NCBI GenBank assembly: GCA_963711595.1
Contig: CAVQER010000010.1
Location: forward strand, 62,001-126,000
Origin: JAUSIF01 sp963711595
GTDB taxonomy: Bacteria; Pseudomonadota; Alphaproteobacteria; Rhizobiales; Xanthobacteraceae
Length of the DNA stretch: 64,000 nt
Direction of reading: 5' to 3'
A program made the position numbers and the translations under genes. The notes under the pieces are model-generated. The model saw nothing but the letters and a program-made list of their open reading frames with translations, had not been told where the DNA came from and did not search any database. This document shows positions 7,850 to 16,094 of the stretch, piece by piece. Numbering within the stretch: the stretch's first letter is position 1; each line of letters begins with the position of its first letter.

Positions 7850-8698
7850 ATGAAAATCATCACATACACAACCGGCGGCGAGCCTTCGTTCGGCGCGGTC
7901 GTGGATGGCGGGGTCCTTGATCTCGTCCAGCGAACGAAATTCAAAAGTTTGTTCGACGTCCTGCGCGCCGGCGCGCTTGGAGAACTCTCGACCAAGGCGG
8001 CCAAGGCCGACTTGCCCCTCGACGCAATCACGTATTTGCCGCCGGTACTGACGCCGGAGAAGATCATTTGCGTCGGCGTCAACTATGCGAACCGGAATGC
8101 CGAGTACAAGGACGGATCCGACGATCAGAAGTACCCAAGCTTGTTTTATCGCGCGCCTAATTCGCTTGTCGGCCATGGCCAGCCCGTCGTCCGGCCGAAG
8201 GAATCAAACCAGCTCGACTACGAAGGCGAGATCGTGCTCGTGATCGGCAGGGAAGGGCGTCGCATCCCACGCGCCCGTGCGCTCGAATACGTCGCCGGCG
8301 TCACGCTCTGCAACGAGGGCACGCTGCGCGACTGGGTGCGGCACGCGAAGTTCAACACAACCCAAGGCAAGAACTTCGACGCGTCTGGAAGTATCGGGCC
8401 CTGGCTCGTCACCCCCGATGAAATCGACTGGAAACAGCCATTCGAACTCACTACGCGCGTGAATGGCGAGGTGCGGCAGCACGACACCACCGCGAACATG
8501 ATCTTCGACTTCAGCTATCTGCTCGAATACATCTCGACTTTCGCGACCCTGAAGCCGGGCGACGTAATCGTCACCGGCACGCCTACCGGCGCCGGTGCTC
8601 GGTTCGACCCTCCACGCTGGCTTGTGCCCGGCGACGTCGTCGAGGTGGATGTGCCGCGGATCGGGTTGTTGCGGAACGCCGTTACGGACGAGGCGTGA
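7850..8698 (+). CDS. Fumarylacetoacetate hydrolase-family protein (HpaG-like)
   Basis: The product is 282 aa from ATG 7850. A GTG at 7832 is in frame but lies inside the Shine-Dalgarno GGGGGAGGTG, so either start is possible. The C-terminal FAH domain shows 'YEGEIVLVIG' with the Glu pair of the metal site, 'TQGKNFDASGSIGPWLVT' and 'LKPGDVIVTGTPTGAG'. Family members act as hydrolases, decarboxylases or isomerases on beta-dicarbonyl acids. In this cluster the best guess is the HpaG step, decarboxylation and isomerisation of 5-oxopent-3-ene-1,2,5-tricarboxylate. It is single-domain, unlike the fused bifunctional HpaG of E. coli, so one of the two reactions could be done elsewhere. Confidence 0.8.
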   Translation: MKIITYTTGGEPSFGAVVDGGVLDLVQRTKFKSLFDVLRAGALGELSTKAAKADLPLDAITYLPPVLTPEKIICVGVNYANRNAEYKDGSDDQKYPSLFYRAPNSLVGHGQPVVRPKESNQLDYEGEIVLVIGREGRRIPRARALEYVAGVTLCNEGTLRDWVRHAKFNTTQGKNFDASGSIGPWLVTPDEIDWKQPFELTTRVNGEVRQHDTTANMIFDFSYLLEYISTFATLKPGDVIVTGTPTGAGARFDPPRWLVPGDVVEVDVPRIGLLRNAVTDEA

Positions 8699-8722
8699 GC
8701 GAAAAAGTCTGCGGTTGCAGGC

Positions 8723-9451
8723 TCACTCCTTCCCCCTCGTGAACGGCACGAACATCACGGGCCCGACCGCGCGCGTCTCGATTTTTCCCGCGGCGGTCTT
8801 TGTCACTACGGTGAGCTGCTGCCCGCCGCGCGTGGGACCCACGGGCATCACGAGCCGGCCTCCGATCTTCAACTGCTCGGTCAGCGGAGGCGGCACATGA
8901 CCGAGCGCGGCGGTAACAATGATCGCGTCGAACGGTCCGCACTCGGGCCAGCCCGCATAGCCGTCACCAATGTGGACGCTCGCGTTGTCATGGCCAAGAT
9001 CCTTGAGAAGTTTTGCCGCTGCCTCGCCGAGCGGCCGAACGATCTCGATGGTGCACACTTTGCGCACGATCTGCGCAAGGATGGCCGCCTGATAACCCGA
9101 GCCGGTGCCGATCTCGAGCACAGTGTGGTCGCTTTCGACCTCCGCCAACTGCGTCATCGCGGCGACGATGAACGGCTGCGAGATCGTCTGGTTGTGGCCG
9201 ATCGGCGCGGGACCATCGCGGTAGGCGTGCGAGCGATAGGACTCAGGGACGAACAGGTGCCGCGGCGTGCGCGCCATCACGTCCAGAATTTTGTCGGCGC
9301 GGGGTCCTGGTTCGAACAGGCCGCCAATCCGCGCGTGCACGCGAATCGTGTCCACCATTGCCGCGCGGGCGCGGGCGTAATCGACTTGCGCCGCCGTCAC
9401 CGGACACGCGACAACGCAGGCGATCGTCAAGAGAGCTGCGCGCCAATCCAT
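8723..9451 (-). CDS. pcm: Exported protein-L-isoaspartate O-methyltransferase
   Basis: The start at ATG 9451 gives 242 aa beginning MDWRAALLTIACVVACPVTA, which reads as a Sec signal peptide cut near TAAQ. The enzyme part includes 'FVPESYRSHAYRDGPAPIG', 'QTISQPFIVAAMTQL', the SAM motif 'VLEIGTGSGYQAAILA' and 'GDGYAGWPECGPFDAIIVTA'. The family uses SAM to methylate isoaspartyl residues and start repair of aged proteins, normally in the cytoplasm. Export raises the question of SAM supply, although signal-bearing members occur in proteobacteria. It is convergent with the FAH gene, 24 bp away. Confidence 0.9.
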   Translation of the reverse strand: MDWRAALLTIACVVACPVTAAQVDYARARAAMVDTIRVHARIGGLFEPGPRADKILDVMARTPRHLFVPESYRSHAYRDGPAPIGHNQTISQPFIVAAMTQLAEVESDHTVLEIGTGSGYQAAILAQIVRKVCTIEIVRPLGEAAAKLLKDLGHDNASVHIGDGYAGWPECGPFDAIIVTAALGHVPPPLTEQLKIGGRLVMPVGPTRGGQQLTVVTKTAAGKIETRAVGPVMFVPFTRGKE

Positions 9452-9603
9452 GTTGCGGCGCCTCGCTGCAACTATCGGCTCGATTTTGCCACGGCGCCTC
9501 TTGGCCCGACAGGAGCGCTTGGTGCGGCTCCCCGGTACGGGAACTCTTTCGTGCCCGCCACAGTTTATGGCCGTTCGGGAACCCAACTGCAGGGAGCGAA
9601 ATC

Positions 9604-10143
9604 ATGGCGGAGCGCACGATTACCCCCGCAAACGACGTATTTCTCATTTGGACGGGTATTGTCGCGTCACTCACGACGCAATTCATCTTCATTTTGGTCG
9701 GGCTCGGTGCCGGTATTATCGCCGTGCGCTACGCACCGACCGCGAACAGCACGGTCGCCTGGTACGCGTTCGCCTGGTGGGCCGCGACAGGCGTATTTGC
9801 GGCGGCGGTCGGCGGCGTCGTGATCGGGGCGCTTGGCCAGGGTATCGACGACGCCAAATTGACCGTGCTCGCGCTCATCGCCTGGGCCAGCGCTCTCCTC
9901 ATCGTTGCCTTCGCGATTGCACTCGCCGCCGGCGCCGGGACGTCGGTACTTTCCGCGTTCGGCGGACCGCTCGGAGCCGCGCTCGATCGTATGGCGGAAG
10001 GCAAGGTCACACCGGAATTGCAACGCCAGGTCGCCGCCCTTTCGATCAGCTCCGTGGTGGCGCTGATGCTGGGAGCGGCCGCGTCCGTTGCCGGAGCGGT
10101 CTACGCACCGGAAGCGCCAGTACGTACCTCCAAGCGCGCGTGA
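9604..10143 (+). CDS. Four-helix membrane protein of unknown function
   Basis: The 179-aa product starts at ATG 9604 after AGGGAGCGAAATC. Four hydrophobic segments are clear, near residues 15-40, 54-78, 86-110 and 143-168. The residues between segments three and four, including 'GPLGAALDRMAEGKVTPELQ', form a polar loop. I do not recognise a named family. It stands alone on the plus strand, divergent from pcm, followed by two small genes in the same direction. Confidence 0.7.
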   Translation: MAERTITPANDVFLIWTGIVASLTTQFIFILVGLGAGIIAVRYAPTANSTVAWYAFAWWAATGVFAAAVGGVVIGALGQGIDDAKLTVLALIAWASALLIVAFAIALAAGAGTSVLSAFGGPLGAALDRMAEGKVTPELQRQVAALSISSVVALMLGAAASVAGAVYAPEAPVRTSKRA

Positions 10144-10217
10144 AAGAGTGTCGCGACTTCCGCGACGCCGCGGCTTGGCTTGGTATCCGGCTGGGCCGCT
10201 GATCGAAAGGATGAGGG

Positions 10218-10412
10218 GTGCGTAAGATTTCCGATTACGTCAGACACGCCGAAGAGTGCCGTAGGTTGGCGCTAACCGCCGACACAGCGGAACACAAGCA
10301 AACTCTCCTTGCTATGGCGGAGACTTGGTTTGAGCTGGCAGAGGCGCGAAAGGGCGAGATCGCACGGCAGGAGCGGGTCGCGCAAATCCAGGTTAGATCG
10401 CGGCGCGCCTAG
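10218..10412 (+). CDS. Small conserved hypothetical protein
   Basis: The product is 64 aa from a GTG at 10218, preceded by AAGGATGAGG. It is helical and charged: 'RKISDYVRHAEECRRLALTAD' followed by 'LLAMAETWFELAEARK'. Similar short proteins with a 'YRxHAEECRxLA' start are widespread and unexplained in Bradyrhizobium relatives (recalled, not searched). No signal peptide or metal motif is visible. Confidence 0.65.
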   Translation: MRKISDYVRHAEECRRLALTADTAEHKQTLLAMAETWFELAEARKGEIARQERVAQIQVRSRRA

Positions 10413-10486
10413 GGGGTCCCCCCGCCCGCCTTGGACCGGCCATCTTCCTCACAAACCATCGCGGTGCCAGCAACAGGGAGGCATCC

Positions 10487-10726
10487 ATGAGGGCGGCCGT
10501 TATCGCGATCCTGCTTTCGTTCGCAGCCAGCAGTGCACACGCGGCGTCGTGTTCGGTTGAAGCCAAGAACAAGAATCTCGCCGGCGCGGCAAAGACTAGC
10601 TTCCTGACGAAGTGCGAAACCGACGCTAAGGCGACTTGCGACAAGCAGGCTACTGACAAGAAGCTCGCGGGTGCTGCCCAGACCAGCTTCACCACGAAGT
10701 GCGTGAAGGACGCCGTCGGCGGCTGA
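10487..10726 (+). CDS. Secreted PsiF-repeat protein
   Basis: The 79-aa product starts at ATG 10487 after CAGGGAGGCATCC. Residues 1-19 form a signal peptide ending AHA. The mature part has two PsiF-type repeats: 'NLAGAAKTSFLTKCETDA' and 'KLAGAAQTSFTTKCVKDA', each with paired cysteines. PsiF is a phosphate-starvation-induced periplasmic protein in E. coli of unknown role, so the name does not give a function. A strong hairpin follows the gene. Confidence 0.85.
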   Translation: MRAAVIAILLSFAASSAHAASCSVEAKNKNLAGAAKTSFLTKCETDAKATCDKQATDKKLAGAAQTSFTTKCVKDAVGG

Positions 10727-10752
10727 TCGCACGCGGCTCACCAAGCTGATGA

Positions 10753-10776
10753 CGCCGCCGCGGTAACGCGGCGGCG
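10753..10776. terminator. Hairpin between convergent genes, probable bidirectional terminator
   Basis: CGCCGCCGCG (10753-10762) pairs exactly with CGCGGCGGCG (10767-10776) across a 4-nt loop. It lies between the end of the PsiF-like gene and the end of the minus-strand gene at 10801. On the plus strand it is followed by a T-rich run (TACTTGTTTG). Confidence 0.7.
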
Positions 10777-10800
10777 GTCATACTTGTTTGCGGCGACACA

Positions 10801-11289
10801 TCACTTGTTGAGAGTAATCGACACGTTGGTGACTTCGGCGGCGAGCGACTGGATGGCCACCGCCTGCCGATTGCCGCGCGTCGTCAGGGAGAGATTGACG
10901 GAGAAGGTGTCACCCTTCGCGTTCGCTTCGATGTGGTCGCCGTTGGCGCGCCCGGAAATGGTCCCGGAAGCCTTACGGCTGGCTTCGGTCCAGGAGCCGG
11001 AGATCGCTCCGTTCCGATGGTCGACATCCCCGGCTAGGTCGAAATTGTAGCTGTCGCTGGCGCAGCGAAGCGATATGCGAACGTGATCGCCATCTTCGGC
11101 GGCCCGGTATGTCGCGCGGCAGCGCAAGCGCTCGCGCAATCCGCCGGAGGTAGTGATGTTGCCTTCGCCCGACCAGTTACCCTCGAGGACGGCGAACGGA
11201 CCAGCCTCGGCCCTTGCGACCGGAGCGAACGCTACTAGCGAGGCGAGGACCAACAGCCCGACGGTCCCGAATCTGAACGTGGCGGTCAT
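10801..11289 (-). CDS. Exported conserved hypothetical protein
   Basis: I use ATG 11289 (MTATFRFGTVG...), after GGGAGACGTTC, because it begins with a good signal peptide ending ARAEA; the open frame further upstream is not protein-like. The product is 162 aa. The mature domain has 'LEGNWSGEGNITTSGGLRER', two cysteines (in 'RCRATYR' and 'RCAS') and repeated Gly/Ser/Thr strands, which suggests a small beta-barrel. No enzyme motif is seen. It is convergent with the PsiF gene and divergent from the dehydrogenase at 11439. Confidence 0.75.
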   Translation of the reverse strand: MTATFRFGTVGLLVLASLVAFAPVARAEAGPFAVLEGNWSGEGNITTSGGLRERLRCRATYRAAEDGDHVRISLRCASDSYNFDLAGDVDHRNGAISGSWTEASRKASGTISGRANGDHIEANAKGDTFSVNLSLTTRGNRQAVAIQSLAAEVTNVSITLNK

Positions 11290-11438
11290 GAACGTCTCCC
11301 TCCGAAACCTCTGTTTAACTCCTCTCCGCGCCCTTTGTTCGATCCGGAATAGCACTGAGGGACCGCACGCCGTTGCCGTATCGGCCGCTCCATGCTCAAT
11401 AGCGCCCGACAAAAGGAATTCACGGACGGGAGACAGGA

Positions 11439-12401
11439 ATGGCGCAGAACACCCAGAAGGTCGGCTGGATCGGCATGGGCCGCATGGGCTTTCCCATGGC
11501 CGAGCGCCTGATCAAGGCGGGCTATGACGTTTCCGTCTGGAATCGGACCCGCGCCAAGGCCGAACCGCTCGCTGGAAAGGGTGCGAAGGTCGTCGACCGC
11601 CTCGCCGATCTCGCCGACCGCGAAATCGTGTTCTCGATCGTGTCGACCGGCAAGGACCTGAAAGAAGTCTATTTCGGCAAGGACGGGGTGCTCGCCGGCA
11701 AGAACGGGAAAGTGCCCGGTATTTTCGTCGATTGCTCGACAATCTCCGTGGAGGAGTCTGCCGAAATCCGGAAAAAGCTGTCGGATGCCGGCGCCGATTT
11801 CATCGCCGCTCCCGTGAGCGGTAACGCCAAGGTTATCAAGGCAGGCAAGCTTTCCGCCGTCGCGTCCGGTGCCGAGCCCGCCTTTCGCAAAGTTGAGGAC
11901 CTGATCAAGGCGATCGCTCCGAATGGCGTTTCCTATGTCGGCGACGGTGAACTCGCACGCATCTGCAAGATCGCGCACAACGTAATGCTCGGCGTCGTGA
12001 TCGAGAACCTTCTTGAGATCACGCTACTGGCAAACAAGATGGGAATTCCGCGTCACGCCTTCCTTGCGTTCATGAACAATTCCGTCATGGGCTCGATGTT
12101 CACGCGCTACAAGTCGCCCGCACTAGTCAACCTCGATTGGACCACGACCTTCACGCCGGAGCTGCTGCGTAAGGACGTCGATCTCGGCCTTGCGCTCGGC
12201 CGGAAATTCGACGTGCCGATGCCGGTGACCGCGGCGACGCGCGAGGTGCTGCAGAGCCATTTCGGCGCGGCGATTCTGCAGAAGGATCCGCAGGCTTACC
12301 TCGAGAAGGATTTTGCATCCTTGATGGAGACCATGGCGCTTGCGGCAGGGATGAAGCTGGAAAGCGAGAACAAGAGCGTGCCCACCGGGCTCGAGAGCTA
12401 G
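11439..12401 (+). CDS. Beta-hydroxyacid dehydrogenase (HIBADH/GarR family)
   Basis: The 320-aa product starts at ATG 11439 after GGGAGACAGGA. The N-terminal Rossmann motif is 'VGWIGMGRMGFPMAERLIKAG'-like near residues 8-28, the substrate loop is 'DAPVSG'-type as 'IAAPVSGNAKVIKAGKLS', and the catalytic lysine is in 'CKIAHNVML'. Family members oxidise 3-hydroxyisobutyrate, tartronate semialdehyde or related acids with NAD(P). The neighbours do not show which. A second family member is at 19123-20016. Confidence 0.85.
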   Translation: MAQNTQKVGWIGMGRMGFPMAERLIKAGYDVSVWNRTRAKAEPLAGKGAKVVDRLADLADREIVFSIVSTGKDLKEVYFGKDGVLAGKNGKVPGIFVDCSTISVEESAEIRKKLSDAGADFIAAPVSGNAKVIKAGKLSAVASGAEPAFRKVEDLIKAIAPNGVSYVGDGELARICKIAHNVMLGVVIENLLEITLLANKMGIPRHAFLAFMNNSVMGSMFTRYKSPALVNLDWTTTFTPELLRKDVDLGLALGRKFDVPMPVTAATREVLQSHFGAAILQKDPQAYLEKDFASLMETMALAAGMKLESENKSVPTGLES

Positions 12402-12422
12402 TCAGTCTCGGGCGATACGCCG

Positions 12423-12842
12423 ATGCCGAAAGCCGAAACCACCAAGGCCAGGCAACGCGTGCCGACGCGGCCTGCGCGCAGCCAGGGTTTCCAGCGCGCG
12501 ATCGACGCGACCGGCAATACCTTTGACGGCCTGATCGCCGCATGGTCCAGCGAAGAGGCGTTCCGGATCGAGGTGATACTGCTCGTTCTCGCGATCCCGT
12601 TGGGATGGGTGATCGCGCCAAGCTTTGCTTGGTACGTGGCGATGATCGGCAGCTTCCTTTTGATCCTGGCGGTGGAACTCTTGAACACCGCGATCGAAAA
12701 GCTTGCCGATCACCTCGCTCCGGCGCAGCACCCGGCCGTCGGTCGAGTGAAGGATTTGGGATCCGCCGCCGTCTTTTGTGCACTGCTTCTAGGAGGTGTC
12801 GTCTGGCTCGCGGCGTTGGTTCTGCGCGTCGGGCTGCTTTGA
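12423..12842 (+). CDS. dgkA: Diacylglycerol kinase
   Basis: The 139-aa product contains the DgkA signature 'AVELLNTAIEKLADHL' and 'GRVKDLGSAAVFCALL' with three membrane segments near residues 48-68, 70-90 and 112-135. A 22-residue basic N-terminal tail precedes the first amphipathic helix. DgkA phosphorylates diacylglycerol in the inner membrane. The next gene is a sulfatase-fold protein of the phosphoglycerol transferase type, whose reaction would release diacylglycerol, so the pair makes functional sense as a recycling unit. The start lies 21 bp after the preceding stop. Confidence 0.92.
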   Translation: MPKAETTKARQRVPTRPARSQGFQRAIDATGNTFDGLIAAWSSEEAFRIEVILLVLAIPLGWVIAPSFAWYVAMIGSFLLILAVELLNTAIEKLADHLAPAQHPAVGRVKDLGSAAVFCALLLGGVVWLAALVLRVGLL

Positions 12843-12990
12843 CGACACAGCTCCCGTTTACCTGACAGGAAATTAATGCGCGGGCGGCGGGCGCCGCTCC
12901 TTGCCTATTTTTACGGTTGTGCGACAGAATGATGACAGTTCGCTGGAGCCCGAGCCGGCGAATGTCAGTTGTCGGGCGCGTACGCTGGCC

Positions 12991-14700
12991 ATGTTGCCCG
13001 TTGCCTACCTTCCATTATTTCGGCGCCTCGGCGCCTCCGTAGCGGTCCGCCAGGCCGCAGCAATCGCTCTGACCGCCGGGCTTCACCTCGTTGCAATCGT
13101 CATCATGCTCTGGTCCGAGACCGATTTCTGGTCGAAGGCCGCGTTCATATTCACGTGGGGCCTGCTGAACTTTGCGTGGCTTCTCGTCTTGCGCCGTCCG
13201 TCGCTCGCCGCCGGGCTGTCGCTGGTCATGGTCACAATCCTGATCCTCCTGTCGCGCTTCAAGTTCGAGGCGCTGTTCATGACGGCGAACTTCGTCGACG
13301 TGATGATCCTCGACGAGGATACGATCAGTTTCCTGCTGATGGTCACGCCGGGATTGCAGCTCTCCGTCGCGATCTTCAGTCTCTGCGCCCTTGCCTTTCT
13401 GGTGGTGGCGTGGCGGTTGGACCACTACCGCGTCGGCCTGCGCGCGGCTTCGGTGGGCTGCGTCGCGTGCCTCGCGGCGCTGACCGGGATCTCGTTCGCC
13501 GTGCCGACGGATATCGACGACAAGTGGCTGGACGAAAATTACGTCTCGAAGTTCGCACGCTCGGCGTCGGTCGCCCTGACCGACTACTTTACGCGCGGAA
13601 TCATCGAGTCCGACGCGACGGTCACCGAGCGCCTGCGGATGACGGCCGACGAGACGTGTCGCCCGCTGCGCCGCGCGCCGCATATCGTCATGATTCTCGA
13701 CGAGTTCGAGCTTCGATCTGCGCACGGTGCCCGGCGTGAATCTTCCCGCCGGTTACGGCCGGCACTTTCGCTCGCTCGACGGCAAGACGCGGACTTTCCT
13801 GGCCGAAGGCGCCGGCGGTCCGACCTGGTTCACCGAGTACAACGTGTTGACCGGGCTGTCGTCGCGCTCGTACGGGCGCTTCGCCGAACTCGGTGACGCG
13901 TTTCGCTGCCGGTCGCGTCGAGCGCGGACTACCACACGCACTCGCCCGCTGCGGCTATCGCACCTACAGCCTGTATCCGTGGCACGGGAATTTTCTCGGC
14001 GCCCGCGACTTTCAGACAAGCACGGGCATCCAGAATTTTCTCGACGCGAAGCACTTGCGCACGCTCGATAGCGAGCCGGACAGCTTCTATTATGATGCCG
14101 CGCGCCGCCTGATCGATCGCGAGCATCGCAGTGGTCCGATGTTCGTATTCGTCTACACGATGGCGAACCATTTTCCCTGGCACGCGCCCTACCGCCCGGA
14201 GCTGACCCCGGATTGGCGCGGCTATGGCAATACGCCCGAAGTAGATGAGTTTCTGCGGCGCCAGGTCATGAGCGAAACGGACTACAATCAGTTTCGCTTG
14301 CGCCTCGAGCGCGAGTTCAAGGGCGAGCCGTTCCTGATCGTGCGTTTCGGCGACCATCAGCCGCTGTTCGCGAAGCACATCATCGACCCAAAGGCCGACG
14401 GCGCGACGCTCGCCAAGCGTCTGGCAGAATACGACCGGCGCTACTACGCGACGTATTACGCGATCGACGCCATCAACTTCCGTCCCGCGAGCCTCGCTTC
14501 GGCCGCGGACAACCTCGACGCGCCCTATCTTCCGCTCGTCGTGCTGGAAGCGGCGGGCGTGCCGCTCGACGCGACATTTGCCGAACAGAAGAGGATCTTT
14601 CAACGTTGCGAAGGGCTCTTCTACCAGTGCGGCAGCCGGCGCCGAAGCGCGCCGGTTCAACCGTCTCTTGATCGACGCCGGTTTGATCAAGAACCTCTAG
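12991..14700 (+). pseudogene. Sulfatase/phosphoglycerol-transferase-like membrane protein with three +1 frameshifts
   Basis: The reading frame is split in four pieces that join into one protein of about 568 aa. The N-terminal part, from ATG 12991 or a TTG/GTG up to 90 bp earlier, has five membrane helices. The periplasmic part continues with 'HIVMILDE', 'PGVNLPAGYGRHFRSLDG', 'ERGLPHALARCGYRTYSLYP', 'FVFVYTMANHFPWHAPY' and ends 'RFNRLLIDAGLIKNL'. An extra base is inferred near 13705, near 13892 and near 14630. Removing the three restores an intact sulfatase-fold enzyme of the LTA synthase/OpgB kind, which would move phosphoglycerol to glycans. I cannot tell a real pseudogene from sequencing insertions. 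Confidence 0.8.
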
Positions 14701-14746
14701 CCGCGACTTCTTTGCCGGTCGGCGCGGAGCGCTATATCGTGGCGCC

Positions 14747-15511
14747 ATGGCATTCACGCTCTACAATGCGCCGCAATCGACCTGCAGCCAACGCGTCCGC
14801 TTCGTACTGAACGCAAAAGGATTGCCGTTCGACGAGATCAAGCTCGACCTGCTCGAGGGCGATCAACTCAAGCCTGACTATCTGAAACTCAATCCGAACG
14901 GTGTCGTGCCGACGATCGTGCACGAGGGCGCCGTCGTGATCGATTCCGCCGTTATCATGGAGTATCTCGAGGAGGTCGTTCCTCCGCGCTTCACGCCGGA
15001 AGTGCCGGCCGAGCGCGCGACGATGCGCTCGCACATGCGTTTCATCGACGAGATGCCGACGCCCGCCGTTCGCATTCCGACCTTCAATATCGCGTTCCTG
15101 CCTCGCTTCCAGGCGATGAGTGAGGACGAGTTCATTGCGTTCGCGAACTCGAAGCCGCTGCGCAGGGAGATGATGCTGCGCATGGGCCGCAAGGGTTTTC
15201 CCGATTCCGACATGAAGGAAGCAATGGACCGGCTGAGCCGGACGATCGTCCGCATGGACGAGGCGATCGCAAGTAGCGGCGGGCCCTGGCTGATGGGAAA
15301 AGACCTGACCCTTGCCGATATCGCTGTGATGCCGGTGATCGTTCGCCTCGCCGACATCAAACTCGAGCGATTGTGGCAGGGGCGCTCAACGGTCGCGCGC
15401 TGGTTCGAGGCGATTCAGGCACAGCCCGCATTCAAGCCGACCTACTATTTCGGCTCGTTGCTGACTGAGAAGTTTTCCTGGCTCAAGGAGAAGCTTGCCG
15501 CGCGCGCTTGA
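14747..15511 (+). CDS. Glutathione S-transferase family protein
   Basis: The 254-aa product has the N-terminal thioredoxin-like half ('FTLYNAPQSTCSQRVRFVLNAKG', 'NPNGVVPTIVHEG', 'VIDSAVIMEYLEE') and a C-terminal helical half with 'GGPWLMGKDLTLADIAVMPV'. The SxxS/C start at Ser11-Cys13 is a plausible catalytic position. The 'DSA' glutathione-contact motif is intact. The C-terminal domain is a little longer than in small bacterial GSTs and resembles the type used in aromatic ether or maleylpyruvate chemistry, but nothing nearby fixes the substrate. A cupin gene follows 59 bp later. Confidence 0.85.
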   Translation: MAFTLYNAPQSTCSQRVRFVLNAKGLPFDEIKLDLLEGDQLKPDYLKLNPNGVVPTIVHEGAVVIDSAVIMEYLEEVVPPRFTPEVPAERATMRSHMRFIDEMPTPAVRIPTFNIAFLPRFQAMSEDEFIAFANSKPLRREMMLRMGRKGFPDSDMKEAMDRLSRTIVRMDEAIASSGGPWLMGKDLTLADIAVMPVIVRLADIKLERLWQGRSTVARWFEAIQAQPAFKPTYYFGSLLTEKFSWLKEKLAARA

Positions 15512-15570
15512 CGCGCTTGCCGGCGCTGGAATTTCGCTACAATCGGCGAAAGCGAACAGGGAGCTGACGC

Positions 15571-15978
15571 ATGGAAGTCTTCAAGGGCGGCGCACGACCG
15601 ACGCGGCGCGCACCGAAGGAATACTTCACCGGCACGGTCTGGCAGGATCCGATCATCGAGGCGCCTGAGCCCGCGCGGCTCCGATCAAGCCGCGTGACGT
15701 TCGAGCCCGGAGCCCGCACCGCGTGGCACACCCACCCGTTCGGTCAAACCCTCTATGTCGTTGCCGGCGCCGGCCGCGCCCAGAGTTGGGGCGGAGCGGT
15801 CCGCGAGATTCGAGCAGGCGACGTCGTCTGGTTCGCGCCCGGCGAGAAGCACTGGCACGGCGCCGCACCGACGACCACGATGGTCCATGTCGCCATGCAG
15901 GAGGCGAAGGACGGCAAATACGTCGAGTGGCAGGAGTATGTGAGCGACGAGGACTACGCGAAGCCGGTCAGCGGCTAG
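15571..15978 (+). CDS. Single-domain cupin protein
   Basis: The 135-aa product starts at ATG 15571 after CAGGGAGCTGACGC. Cupin motif 1 is 'GARTAWHTHPFGQTLYVVAG' with the two metal histidines. Motif 2 is 'GDVVWFAPGEKHWHGAAP' with the last histidine. The usual metal Glu of motif 1 is replaced by Gln ('FGQTLYV'), as in several carboxymuconolactone-decarboxylase-linked and HutD-like cupins. It may be an isomerase, a dioxygenase or a sensor; I cannot say which. Confidence 0.85.
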   Translation: MEVFKGGARPTRRAPKEYFTGTVWQDPIIEAPEPARLRSSRVTFEPGARTAWHTHPFGQTLYVVAGAGRAQSWGGAVREIRAGDVVWFAPGEKHWHGAAPTTTMVHVAMQEAKDGKYVEWQEYVSDEDYAKPVSG

Positions 15979-16094
15979 AAACCCTTCAGGATCAACAATC
16001 CGCGAGCGGTGCGGTCGAATTTCTCGGCCGGGCATATATATTGCATTCGTCTGGGGCGAATCAGTTCGGGCCGACGAGTCAATTCGGAGGCAGG

